The notes beneath the pieces were generated by a model. It was not told the origin of the DNA. It searched no databases and worked only from the letters and a program-made list of their open reading frames with translations. A stretch of 64,000 nt of DNA from Halorubrum sp. BOL3-1 (GTDB lineage Archaea; Halobacteriota; Halobacteria; Halobacteriales; Haloferacaceae): contig NZ_CP034692.1 in assembly GCF_004114375.1 (NCBI RefSeq), positions 2,604,001-2,668,000 on the forward strand. Reading direction: 5' to 3'. How positions within the stretch are numbered: position 1 is the stretch's first letter; the number at the start of each line of letters is the position of its first letter. Positions 1-7,834 of the stretch are shown in pieces. The position numbers were made by a program, and so were the translations under genes.

Positions 1-618
1 CCGCCGAACGATACGCAGCGGGCCGAGACGGCGCTCGTTGCGAGAGATATAGACGGGGAGGTCTTCGCGCCGGGGACAGCAGAGGAACAGAGTCAGGCAG
101 CGAAAGTTGACAACCCTAACAAAAGCGGTGATCCCGATGTCGACATCTCTGGAGGTGATGGCATCACTGTCAGATCGATCGTGAGCTATGACCCCGGCGG
201 GAATGTCAATCAGAGCCTGGCGGAAAACACGATGCAGGCAATCTCGACGGGGCAGGGTTCCGGGAACTTCTACAATCTTGGCGATCCCGAGAACAACCCG
301 GAGGACGTCGGCGACGACGTCTTCGGGGACACCAACGTCCAGACCGGCGGCGAAGAGATCATCTTCCGCGGGACGCTCGACGAGCTGGCAGTCGAACTGG
401 ATCCGGATCAAAACGGTCCCGTCGCGCTCGACTTCGACCGAGTGACCGACGCGCAGGACCCGTACCCGCCGACCAGTACCCATTGCTTCGGCTTGGCGTG
501 GTGGGTGCCAGAGGAGGTCGGCAACCAGATTCAGAGCGACTCGGTGGGCTTCGATCTCGGGTTCGTCACCGAGCAGGCGCAGAACAACGACGATCCCGGT
601 CAAACGTTCGGGTTCTGA
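1..618 (+). CDS. SipW-dependent-type exported protein, C-terminal part (5' end outside window)
   Basis: The reading frame is open from the first base, so the start lies upstream; the in-frame GTG at 181 is not a credible start. The visible 205 residues are acidic and rich in Asn/Asp. They end in a segment GNQIQSDSVGFDLGF followed by EQAQNND, almost the same as the C-terminal signature of the next two proteins (786-2429 and 2537-4348). That signature is the last beta-strand region of TasA/camelysin-like proteins that carry SipW-type signal peptides. By inference this is another secreted matrix or filament subunit. A tRNA-like hairpin at 729-752 separates it from the next gene. The signal peptide is not visible, so the family assignment rests on the C-terminus and context. 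Confidence 0.75.
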   Translation, partial: PPNDTQRAETALVARDIDGEVFAPGTAEEQSQAAKVDNPNKSGDPDVDISGGDGITVRSIVSYDPGGNVNQSLAENTMQAISTGQGSGNFYNLGDPENNPEDVGDDVFGDTNVQTGGEEIIFRGTLDELAVELDPDQNGPVALDFDRVTDAQDPYPPTSTHCFGLAWWVPEEVGNQIQSDSVGFDLGFVTEQAQNNDDPGQTFGF

Positions 619-728
619 AACAGCTAAGAGCCGATTACGCGATAATCGTCTCCTCCCGACGCAGTTCGCCCATTCGGAGCACGGTGCCGTCATCATTGAC
701 GGCCCGTGACGCGGCCTCGCCACGGAAC

Positions 729-767
729 GCCGGTTCGACTCCGGCGGTGGGTTTCCCCTACTAGGGG
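729..767 (+). other. tRNA T-arm-like hairpin, copy A, with second small hairpin
   Basis: GCCGG (729-733), loop TTCGACT (734-740) and CCGGC (741-745) form a 5-bp stem with a 7-nt loop that fits the tRNA T-loop consensus TTCRANY. It is followed by GGTGGGT (746-752), like the 3' strand of an acceptor stem. CCCC (755-758) can then pair with GGGG (764-767). No matching 5' tRNA half (GCCCACC-like) sits at the expected distance, so this is not a complete tRNA gene. It lies 33 nt before the ATG at 786. Closely related copies are at 2477-2517 and 4373-4396. Confidence 0.7.
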
Positions 768-785
768 TGGACGCAGACAACCACA

Positions 786-2429
786 ATGTCAGACGATAAC
801 ATCAATCTATCGCGGCGGAAGATTCTAGGCGCCACGGCAGCCGTCGGTGTCGCCGGTGCCGGGGCAGGCGTCGGGACGAGTGCACTGTTCAGCGACGAGG
901 AGTCGTTCGAAGACAATTCGATTACGGCCGGGGAGCTGGACCTGTACGTCGAGTACCAGACATCGGTCACGCAAGACGGCGTCAGCACGGCAAGCGTCAC
1001 CGCCGACGGTACGATTCAGGGTGGCGAATCGGGTCAATACCAGATTGCGGATGTCAAGCCGGGCGACAGCGGTGAGCTTCAGTTCGACCCGAAGATCGTC
1101 GACAACAGCGGCTGGGTCTTCGTCGGGAGTGCCAACGGGGTCACCGATTACGAAAACGGGCAGACCGAACCCGAGGAGGATGTCGACGGCTCCGGCGGCG
1201 GGAGTCTCGGAAGTTCGGAAACCGGCCAGGGCGCAGGTGAGCTCTCGGAGGCGATCCAGGTCACAGTCAAATACAACGATCCGAACGGCGGGGAGCGTGA
1301 GCTCAACAACCCCTCGGATTATACGCTCGCGGATCTGTTCAAGGAACTCGAAAGCGGGTTCCTCCTTGACGGGGAGCCGTTCTCCGGCGATCCGTCCGGG
1401 CCGCAGCCGTACCCGGGTTCACCAACCCAGAGTGCGCAGAACGGACCCGGTGTCGTCATCGAGTGGGAGCTACCTGTCAGCGTCGGCAACGAGATCCAGT
1501 CCGACGCGGTCGGGTTCGACGTCACCTTCGCCGCGCTTCAGTCTCGGAACAACGGAGATCCGGAGAATCCGTTCGTTGACCTCACCGTCGGGACCGGCAG
1601 CGGATTCGACTATGGCACGATCGAGGAAGCCGTCGACAACGCTGCTGAGGGCGATGTCATCAGCGTCGCGGGCAAGAGTTTCAAAGAGTCAGTGACGGTC
1701 GATACGGCTGGTCTGACGATCGCCGGCGCCGGCGAGGGTCAAACAACGATTGATGCGACCAACTTCGAACGCGGAATTGCCATCGAAGCGGATGGCGTCA
1801 CCGTGTGTGATCTGACAGTTGACGCTGCAGGTTCCGGTGTGTCTTCAGGAGAGGTTGAAGGCATCTTCGTCGGTGACGCTAATGGCTTCACCGACGAGAA
1901 CGGAATAATCACCATCAGAGACGTAACCGTCAGTAATGTTGATGCTGGTGATTTGACCGCCGAAGGCATCCACATCAAGAGTTACGGCAACCAGATCGAT
2001 GGTGTTTCGATCAAGAACGTGACAATCGACGGTGTCAATATGCCTGGTGCTGGTGCCAATGGGGTCAAAGTTCAGGCAGATGTAAGAAACGTCAAGATAG
2101 ACGACACCGAGGTCAAGAACATCAGTGGGAAATGGTCCTACGGTGTCGTACTCACACCGTCCAGTAACCAACAGGGAACCCCGTCGAACGTCAGTATCAC
2201 CGGCAGTACCATTGATACTGTCACTGCCAATACTTACGACGGAGTTGGGGTCGGGATAGATGGTAGTTCGGGTAATGGCTTTGCGGATCCACGCGAGCTA
2301 AGCATCATCGGGAACAGCATCAAAAACCTTGACATCGGCATCCTGAACAAGAATCCGAACTATACGAGCCTCAATATCGACTCCAACAACACGTATCAGA
2401 GTGTTGGGACAATCAAACAAGGTCTATAG
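786..2429 (+). CDS. SipW-type exported protein with C-terminal beta-helix domain
   Basis: The protein has 547 residues. The N-terminus has a twin-arginine motif SRRKIL, a short hydrophobic stretch and then FSDEESFEDNSITAG, the hallmark of SipW-type (TasA/camelysin-like) signal regions. It is probably exported folded by Tat and cut by a signal peptidase such as the one at 6641. Residues about 35-260 form the TasA-like domain, ending in GNEIQSDAVGFDVTF. Residues about 265-547 are a repetitive Asn/Thr/Val-rich segment with the spacing of a right-handed pectin-lyase-like beta helix, starting GSGFDYGTIEEAVDNA. A filament or matrix domain fused to a beta helix suggests a displayed binding or glycan-active domain; no catalytic residue can be assigned. 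The start ATG at 786 directly precedes the signal region. Confidence 0.85.
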   Translation: MSDDNINLSRRKILGATAAVGVAGAGAGVGTSALFSDEESFEDNSITAGELDLYVEYQTSVTQDGVSTASVTADGTIQGGESGQYQIADVKPGDSGELQFDPKIVDNSGWVFVGSANGVTDYENGQTEPEEDVDGSGGGSLGSSETGQGAGELSEAIQVTVKYNDPNGGERELNNPSDYTLADLFKELESGFLLDGEPFSGDPSGPQPYPGSPTQSAQNGPGVVIEWELPVSVGNEIQSDAVGFDVTFAALQSRNNGDPENPFVDLTVGTGSGFDYGTIEEAVDNAAEGDVISVAGKSFKESVTVDTAGLTIAGAGEGQTTIDATNFERGIAIEADGVTVCDLTVDAAGSGVSSGEVEGIFVGDANGFTDENGIITIRDVTVSNVDAGDLTAEGIHIKSYGNQIDGVSIKNVTIDGVNMPGAGANGVKVQADVRNVKIDDTEVKNISGKWSYGVVLTPSSNQQGTPSNVSITGSTIDTVTANTYDGVGVGIDGSSGNGFADPRELSIIGNSIKNLDIGILNKNPNYTSLNIDSNNTYQSVGTIKQGL

Positions 2430-2476
2430 TTAGGCTCCAGCATCACGCTGTAGAATCTGACCCACGTTCGGCGTAC

Positions 2477-2517
2477 GGCGGTTCGACTCCGCCGGTGGGC
2501 TTCCCCGCGAAAGGGAA
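2477..2517 (+). other. tRNA T-arm-like hairpin, copy B, with second hairpin
   Basis: GGCGG (2477-2481), TTCGACT (2482-2488) and CCGCC (2489-2493) form the same hairpin as copies A and C, but the second base pair is G-C instead of C-G. Both sides changed together, so pairing is kept. GGTGGGC (2494-2500) follows. A second hairpin pairs TTCCC (2501-2505) with GGGAA (2513-2517). A CCCAC at 2461-2465 could pair with GTGGG to make an outer stem. The copy sits 47 nt after the previous stop codon and 36 nt before the ATG at 2537. Confidence 0.7.
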
Positions 2518-2536
2518 AACGCGAGGGACACAAACC

Positions 2537-4348
2537 ATGCCAGACAAGAAACTGGAGCTATCACGGCGGAAGATCCTCGGGACCATCGGAACCGTTGGTA
2601 CGGCCGGTGCTGCCGCAGGGCTGGGAACCAGCGCGCTCTTCAGCGACGAGGAATCGTTCGACAACAACTCGGTCACGGCGGGGACGCTCGACATGACCGT
2701 CGACGCACGAGTCCCCGACGGTGCGATCAACGACGAGTGGGCCGGTGCCGTCGATTTCAGTGAATACAACCCCGAAACAGCTGACGGTGAGCCCGGTGCC
2801 GGCGTCACCCTCGGCGACATGAAACCAGGCGACTGGGTGCTCCTCTGTTACGAAATCGAGGTCCAAGATAACCCGGCCTGCCTCGGCCTGAAGACCGAAA
2901 ACACGGCTAACGACGAGAACTCCGTCACCGAACCGGAGGCTAGCAGGGAGGACGATATCTCCGGCTCACTCGACAATCCAAACACTTCGGTGACGGATTC
3001 GATCTCCGGCTCGGACGGCGAGGGCGAACTCGCACAGAACCTCGATGTGGCGGTCTATGATGACTTCGACGACACGACCAGCATCAACGGAGACTTGTCG
3101 AACGCAGAGAGTGCCCTGAGCAACGAACTGCTCGGCGGGGTGACGCTACAGGACGTGTGGGACACGTTCGACACCGGCGACGCCATCGCCGATGAGACGA
3201 ACAGCTTTGATTTTTACGTACTACTAGAACTGCCGACCGAGACCGGAAACGAGGTCCAGAGCGACTCCGTCGAGTGGGACTTCGTGTTCGACGCCGTCCA
3301 GTCGCGCAACACCGACGACGACCCGTACGGCAACGCGTGTAACCCGGTGTGGGACGACGACTGTACACCCGAGTGTCCGGCGCCCACGAACCCCGATCCC
3401 GGCACCGACGACTTCGACGTCACCGTCGAGAGCATCGACGACAGCGGCTTCCCGACAGTTGAGGCCACGACGCGTGTGGACACGACCGCAGGCGGGAACG
3501 GTGACCTAGTGGCGGACGACTTCAGCATTGACGAAAAAACCGTCGGCGGACTTGGCAGCGGCTTCTGTGGACAGACAATCCAGAACGTGACGTTTGGCGG
3601 CCAGCAGGAGGAAACGTTCGCCGATGTTATGTTCGTTATGGACACGTCAAGTTCGATGACATTTGAATCTGGGAAATTCCAGAGCGCAAAAGACGGCGCA
3701 GTATCGCTAATCGGCGGTGACATCGACCGTACAAACGACGCAAACGCAGACGGCTTTGATTCAACGGTTAATGTTGGCTTATCGGAATATGAGTCCAGCG
3801 CCACCACTCCGGCTTCCCTTGGAACTGATCAAAATACGGTCGAAGATGAGATTGATGCTCTCGTTTCGAGTGGCAGCACAGATCTAGGTGCTGGAATCTC
3901 TGCGGCCAACGACGAATTCTTCACCGACCCAAGTAACGGTGACTTCAGTCTCGGCTCCAACAACCGAAGCGGCGTGCCTGACTTCATGATCGTCCTGGGC
4001 AACGGCGACACCTCTGGCGGAAAGCCCCCGGCCGATGACGCGAAAAACAATGGCGTCACGATCTTCGGAATTGCCTACGGTAGCGGTGCCTCAGTGGCTG
4101 ACTTCGAGGATATCTCCGGTGAAGAGCCAAGCGATCCCGATTATCAGGACTTCACCTTCGATGCCGATCAGGACGATATCACGGATATTTTCGACAAGAT
4201 CGGCGAGGAAATCTTCGGTACCTATACCATCGAGTACGAGACGGCCAACTGCGAGGAAGACGGCAACGACCGCGACGTGAAGGTGTACGTCGACGACCCC
4301 GACGAGGGCGACGCCGACGACATCGGATCGTACACAGCACCGAACTGA
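2537..4348 (+). CDS. SipW-type exported protein with von Willebrand factor A domain
   Basis: The protein has 603 residues. The N-terminus has SRRKIL, a hydrophobic stretch and FSDEESFDNNSVTAG, the SipW/TasA-type signal region. I chose the ATG at 2537 over 2495 because it gives the same signal layout as the gene at 786; the earlier start would read through the hairpin. Residues about 35-275 are the TasA-like part, ending GNEVQSDSVEWDFVF. From about residue 360 there is a von Willebrand A fold with MIDAS motif DTSSS (first Asp about residue 369), which normally binds a divalent metal and mediates adhesion. The pairing suggests a surface adhesin anchored through a matrix-type domain. Several Cys pairs in the middle (CNPVWDDDC, CTPEC) could form disulfides outside the cell. 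Confidence 0.85.
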   Translation: MPDKKLELSRRKILGTIGTVGTAGAAAGLGTSALFSDEESFDNNSVTAGTLDMTVDARVPDGAINDEWAGAVDFSEYNPETADGEPGAGVTLGDMKPGDWVLLCYEIEVQDNPACLGLKTENTANDENSVTEPEASREDDISGSLDNPNTSVTDSISGSDGEGELAQNLDVAVYDDFDDTTSINGDLSNAESALSNELLGGVTLQDVWDTFDTGDAIADETNSFDFYVLLELPTETGNEVQSDSVEWDFVFDAVQSRNTDDDPYGNACNPVWDDDCTPECPAPTNPDPGTDDFDVTVESIDDSGFPTVEATTRVDTTAGGNGDLVADDFSIDEKTVGGLGSGFCGQTIQNVTFGGQQEETFADVMFVMDTSSSMTFESGKFQSAKDGAVSLIGGDIDRTNDANADGFDSTVNVGLSEYESSATTPASLGTDQNTVEDEIDALVSSGSTDLGAGISAANDEFFTDPSNGDFSLGSNNRSGVPDFMIVLGNGDTSGGKPPADDAKNNGVTIFGIAYGSGASVADFEDISGEEPSDPDYQDFTFDADQDDITDIFDKIGEEIFGTYTIEYETANCEEDGNDRDVKVYVDDPDEGDADDIGSYTAPN

Positions 4349-4372
4349 AAATTAACTACCCAATTGGCGCAC

Positions 4373-4396
4373 GCCGGTTCGACTCCGGCGGTGGGC
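4373..4396 (+). other. tRNA T-arm-like hairpin, copy C
   Basis: GCCGG (4373-4377), TTCGACT (4378-4384) and CCGGC (4385-4389) followed by GGTGGGC (4390-4396) repeat the element seen at 729 and 2477. It starts 24 nt after the stop of the vWA gene. The upstream bases ACCCAATTGGCGCAC resemble those before copy B, so similarity extends slightly beyond the hairpin. The second hairpin is missing. It precedes a doubtful small ORF at 4416. Confidence 0.65.
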
Positions 4397-4415
4397 CTGA
4401 CGAACGAACCCGAAA

Positions 4416-4565
4416 ATGACCGACACCGACCGCACCGACACACGAACGCGGGCCGCGGCCAGCCGTTGGTCCACGCACACGCGGGTCAACTGCGCCGCCA
4501 GCGTCGACGACACCAGCCGACTGGCGACGACTCGGCAGCGACTGGGAAGAATATATCAACCATAA
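4416..4565 (+). CDS. possible small ORF or decayed cassette, 49 aa
   Basis: An ATG lies 19 nt after hairpin copy C, in the position occupied by real starts after copies A and B. It opens a 49-residue, Thr/Arg-rich frame that begins MTDTDRTDTRTR and ends GRIYQP. There is no hydrophobic segment, no SipW motif and no family I recognise. Its position suggests either a very small product or the remnant of a lost cassette. The TATA-like stretch at its end (4551-4558) probably serves the next gene. Confidence 0.2.
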   Translation: MTDTDRTDTRTRAAASRWSTHTRVNCAASVDDTSRLATTRQRLGRIYQP

Positions 4566-4731
4566 TGTTCAATGTAGTCACATACCACAGAACGGCCCGA
4601 ACTGACGCCAGGGGAGCGTCAGCGGCGAGCGCGGATGGCCCGACGGGACTGTCGGTCGGTGCGCGTCCGCACCCAGCGACGGGCCCGACCGACCACCGCG
4701 ACGAGACCGCACACGAACACAACAACACCAG
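4551..4731 (+). promoter_or_regulatory. promoter and long structured leader of the gene at 4732
   Basis: An ATATATCA element at 4551-4558 is a TATA candidate in otherwise GC-rich sequence. About 170 bp then separate it from the next start, unlike the leaderless layout elsewhere in the window. The leader holds a perfect hairpin CTGACGC...GCGTCAG (4602-4622) and further complementary segments around 4640-4700 (TCGGTCGG with CCGACCGA; GGTGCG with CGCACC). It could be a regulatory leader; function is not shown. Confidence 0.4.
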
Positions 4732-5469
4732 ATGACGGACTTCGAGATCGATCGGCGGCGGCTGCTCGGCGCGGTCACCGGCACGGGAGTCGCCGCCTAC
4801 CTCGGCCTCGGGTACGCGACCGGGGACTCTGTCAGGTACACGTACGCGTCGTCACACGCGTGCGATGATTACACGCTTGACGCCGAGTGGCGGGAGACGT
4901 ACACTCGAGACGGGGAGACGACGCTGCTCGAGGACACGACGCCAGACGGGAGCGGAAGCGAACCCGACGACCCCGGACTCATCCAGCTGAGCAATGTCCT
5001 CCCGAGCGACAGGGGCACGGTCAGCTTCAGCGTCACGGCCGACCGGACGAACGCGGACGCGAGCGACACGGTCTCGCCGACGCTCGGACTCGACCTCACC
5101 GATCGCGCGGAAAACGGCCTCACCGACCCCGAAGAAACGGCCGGCGACACCACCGAGACTGTCGGTGAACTTCAGGAGTACCTTCAGATCACCGTCTGGG
5201 AGAACACGGGTATCCTCGGGATCGACGCACTCGGCGCCGACGACCTCACCCAGCAGATCGGTGAGCCGACGATAGCCGAGGGGACGCTTGCCGACGTAGC
5301 CGCAGACTTGGACGGCGAATCGCTCGGCACCATCGACGCCACTGCGAACGACGACTCCGTGTCGGTGACGCTCCGCTGGAAGTTCATCGGTGGCGCAGAT
5401 ATCAACGAGACGCAAACCGATTCCGTCACGTTCGCACTCGATATCGGTTGCGGGGGTGGGAGCCAATGA
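4732..5469 (+). CDS. exported TasA/camelysin-like protein with twin-arginine signal
   Basis: The protein has 245 residues and starts with a twin-arginine segment DRRRLLG followed by a short hydrophobic stretch (about residues 12-28). The FSDEE...TAG motif of its neighbours is absent. The mature part still ends with INETQTDSVTFALDIG, which corresponds to the QSDxVxFD signature of the SipW-type proteins upstream. It is rich in Asp and Thr, with many beta-type stretches. I infer a diverged member of the same exported family, exported through Tat. A Cys pair (SSHACDDY near residue 44 and DIGCGG at the end) might form a disulfide. It precedes, but need not be in the same transcript as, the operon starting at 5607. 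Confidence 0.65.
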   Translation: MTDFEIDRRRLLGAVTGTGVAAYLGLGYATGDSVRYTYASSHACDDYTLDAEWRETYTRDGETTLLEDTTPDGSGSEPDDPGLIQLSNVLPSDRGTVSFSVTADRTNADASDTVSPTLGLDLTDRAENGLTDPEETAGDTTETVGELQEYLQITVWENTGILGIDALGADDLTQQIGEPTIAEGTLADVAADLDGESLGTIDATANDDSVSVTLRWKFIGGADINETQTDSVTFALDIGCGGGSQ

Positions 5470-5527
5470 GCGCCTCGTCCGCCAACTGCCGCCCCAAATC
5501 GGCGTCGTCTGACACCTGTCGATCGCC

Positions 5528-5606
5528 CAATAACTATATGACAGTGGCAAACAAACCGCAGACACGTAACCGGACACAACGTCGTGACTCTCAGGGGGGG
5601 TAACAC
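5528..5606 (+). promoter_or_regulatory. promoter and Shine-Dalgarno sequence for the 5607 operon
   Basis: AATAACTATATGACAG (5530-5545) contains a TATA-like core about 65-75 bp before the start codon, so this transcript should carry a leader. A run of seven G at about 5594-5600, close before the ATG at 5607, is an unusually strong purine ribosome-binding site for this window, where most starts look leaderless. It supports the chosen start. Confidence 0.45.
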
Positions 5607-6644
5607 ATGCAACAGCCGGACCTGACTCGTCGACAGGTGCTCTCGGGCATCGCCGTAACTGGCGGGGCGGGGGCGTTCACCGGGAGGGGAACGGCTACGA
5701 TTTTCACGGACGAAGAGACGTTCACGGACAACTCGGTCACGGCCTCGGCAAGCACCGCGGGCGTGGTCGCGCTGGACGTGTCCATCGATTCGCTGGACAA
5801 CGCGGACGGGCTCATCTACACGATCGAAGTCCCCGATCTGACGAACAACAATCCGTCGTACGTCTGGGTTCAGCCGGCGACGTGTCCTGATCCGCTTAAT
5901 CAGGCCGGGAACGTCAATGTCGAACTCCGACTCAAGCGTGATGACGGTGACGACGTGGAGATTAGTACGGGAACGCTGAAAAAAGTCGTCAACGATCTGC
6001 GTAAAGACGCGGGGGAATCGCTGAGCTACTCAGGTGACAGCGCAGACGCACGGTGCTTCGAACCCGGCGAGAGCGTGGATCTCGTGTTGGAAGTGACCGA
6101 CTCCAGTGCTGACGCAGCCATCAGCTTCGATCTTGAGTTCTACGCGGAGCAGTGTCGGTACAACACCGGAACGGGCACACCGTTCGAGGAACTAGATGCC
6201 TGTGAAACGGGGCAGACGACGACACCGGGCAAGGGGATCAGCTTCATCGCGTTCTGTTCTGAGTCTGACGTGACGCTGGATCCAGAGATTGTCGAGATCA
6301 TAGAGAGGAACGACGATGGCGATCCAGTCTCTCTCGAGTGGCAAACTCACGCTGGCGTAAGATACGTTGTCGTCAAATCCGGACGGAACTTCACGCTATA
6401 TAATTACTCCGACGGGAGTATAAAGAATGATACGGTGACGACGGGTGGGAACGACGACGCGCTGTACACCAGCGAACCGTCACAAAGCCGGTCGTCCGAA
6501 CCGTGTGAACTGGCGGCTGAGGAGTTCGGGACAGATTCCTCGGAAATCCAAACATCTGTGAAACTTGATGAGAGTGAATTCGTTGCTGAGGGAGGCAGCA
6601 GCGAGGAGAACCTCGACCCAGCTGGGGTGACACACAGCCGATGA
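5607..6644 (+). CDS. SipW-type exported protein, first gene of signal peptidase operon
   Basis: The protein has 345 residues. The N-terminus contains TRRQVLSG, a Gly/Ala-rich hydrophobic stretch and FTDEETFTDNSVTAS, a clear SipW-type (TasA/camelysin-like) processing region. The rest is acidic and beta-rich, with Cys at several positions and a TasA-like segment ending AISFDLEFYAEQCRYN around residue 190. The C-terminal third has no recognised domain. Its stop overlaps the start of the signal peptidase gene by four bases (ATGA at 6641), so the two are translationally coupled. This mirrors Bacillus tapA-sipW-tasA, where a dedicated peptidase processes the matrix protein. By inference this is a main substrate of that peptidase. 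Confidence 0.8.
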   Translation: MQQPDLTRRQVLSGIAVTGGAGAFTGRGTATIFTDEETFTDNSVTASASTAGVVALDVSIDSLDNADGLIYTIEVPDLTNNNPSYVWVQPATCPDPLNQAGNVNVELRLKRDDGDDVEISTGTLKKVVNDLRKDAGESLSYSGDSADARCFEPGESVDLVLEVTDSSADAAISFDLEFYAEQCRYNTGTGTPFEELDACETGQTTTPGKGISFIAFCSESDVTLDPEIVEIIERNDDGDPVSLEWQTHAGVRYVVVKSGRNFTLYNYSDGSIKNDTVTTGGNDDALYTSEPSQSRSSEPCELAAEEFGTDSSEIQTSVKLDESEFVAEGGSSEENLDPAGVTHSR

Positions 6645-7834
6645 CCGACGAGAACGCCTCAACCACGGATTCGCGGTTCGAGAACGTCTCTTGGAGACGG
6701 GTCGCGAACATCGTCGGATTGATCCTTCTCGTTGCCATCGTGGTTCCGTTCGTCGTCTTCGCGGTCCCACAAGTCGTCGGTGCCGATCAAGGCTACGTCG
6801 TCCTCTCGGGAAGCATGGAACCAGCGATGAGCCCCGGCGACGTCATCATCGTAAACAGTGTTCCGGCCGCGGCGATCGAACGAAACGACGTCATAACGTT
6901 CGGGGGGCAAGACGGGGACACGCCGACGACCCACCGCGTGATTGAGGTGGTCGAAGAGGGCGGTACTACGGCGTTCCGAACGCAGGGTGACGCGAACGAA
7001 GACCCGGACGGGTCGCTCGTCACACCGGACCAGCTCCAGGGAAAGGTGCTGTCGCTCGGCGGCTCCCTCTTGGTCATTCCACTCATTGGATACCTGATCA
7101 ACTTCGCCAGCACGCAATCCGGGTCCGTCCTGTTCATCGCCCTCCCCGTCTCGTTGCTCGTTCTCAACGAGATCTGGAACGTGATCGCTTCGGCCCGTTC
7201 AAGCTCGGAAACCGCCGGTAACGCTGACGCCGAGACGGCGCTCGACGCGGAGCCCGCGACCACCGATGAAACCGTCGAAGGAACACGGAGTACCCCGAAC
7301 GAGACAGCGACGTCAGAAGCGACGGCGAAAGACAACAGCACCGCCACGACATCCGATGAGAACAGTACGGGTATCAGCTTCACCGCTGCGGAGCTACAGC
7401 TCGGACTAGTAGTGAACGCGGCGTTTCTGACGTACAGTATCTGGGTGGTGTACAGTATCTGGACCACCTACGACACCGTTGAAACGTGGTCGCTAGGCGT
7501 TGTCGGTGCCGTTGGCGCGTCGTTGCTTCTGCTCGGTGGACTGTACGTATTCGGCGGTGACGACAACGCGACTGATCAAGAGGATCTCGGTTCAGAGCCA
7601 GATCCGAACACTCAGTCGGGTCAGCCCGCCCTCTCCGTGAGCGAGACTGACGAAATCCACGACGACAGCGAATTCGCGTACCCAGGGGGTTCCGACGGTG
7701 AGGCTAGCGACGAAGCGATGGACGACGCTGTCTCCCGACGAACCAATGGCGACGAACAAACGGTCACTCCGAAACACGACCGCGGGGACTCGGTCTCGGA
7801 CGGCAACAGTTCGGAGGGTACAACCGATGAGTAA
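6641..7834 (+). CDS. signal peptidase I, archaeal Sec11/SipW type
   Basis: The protein has 397 residues and cleaves signal peptides at the outer face of the membrane. A transmembrane helix at about 22-44 is followed by LSGSMEPAM with the catalytic Ser at about 58. TTHRV supplies His at about 98 in place of the bacterial Lys, typical of the ER/archaeal (S26B) type to which SipW belongs. Further hydrophobic segments lie at about 140-180. Unusually, an acidic Thr/Ser-rich linker (about 185-245), two more helices (about 250-305) and an acidic tail follow, roughly doubling the usual length. It overlaps the genes on both sides, so the operon appears dedicated to the SipW-type proteins here. The start is fixed by the four-base overlap. 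Confidence 0.9.
   Translation: MTDENASTTDSRFENVSWRRVANIVGLILLVAIVVPFVVFAVPQVVGADQGYVVLSGSMEPAMSPGDVIIVNSVPAAAIERNDVITFGGQDGDTPTTHRVIEVVEEGGTTAFRTQGDANEDPDGSLVTPDQLQGKVLSLGGSLLVIPLIGYLINFASTQSGSVLFIALPVSLLVLNEIWNVIASARSSSETAGNADAETALDAEPATTDETVEGTRSTPNETATSEATAKDNSTATTSDENSTGISFTAAELQLGLVVNAAFLTYSIWVVYSIWTTYDTVETWSLGVVGAVGASLLLLGGLYVFGGDDNATDQEDLGSEPDPNTQSGQPALSVSETDEIHDDSEFAYPGGSDGEASDEAMDDAVSRRTNGDEQTVTPKHDRGDSVSDGNSSEGTTDE

Noticed and set aside
700-790. Complete tRNA gene at the hairpins near 729, 2477 and 4373
   Set aside because: The T-arm and 3' acceptor-like strand are present, but no matching 5' acceptor strand, D-arm or anticodon arm lies at the needed distance upstream.
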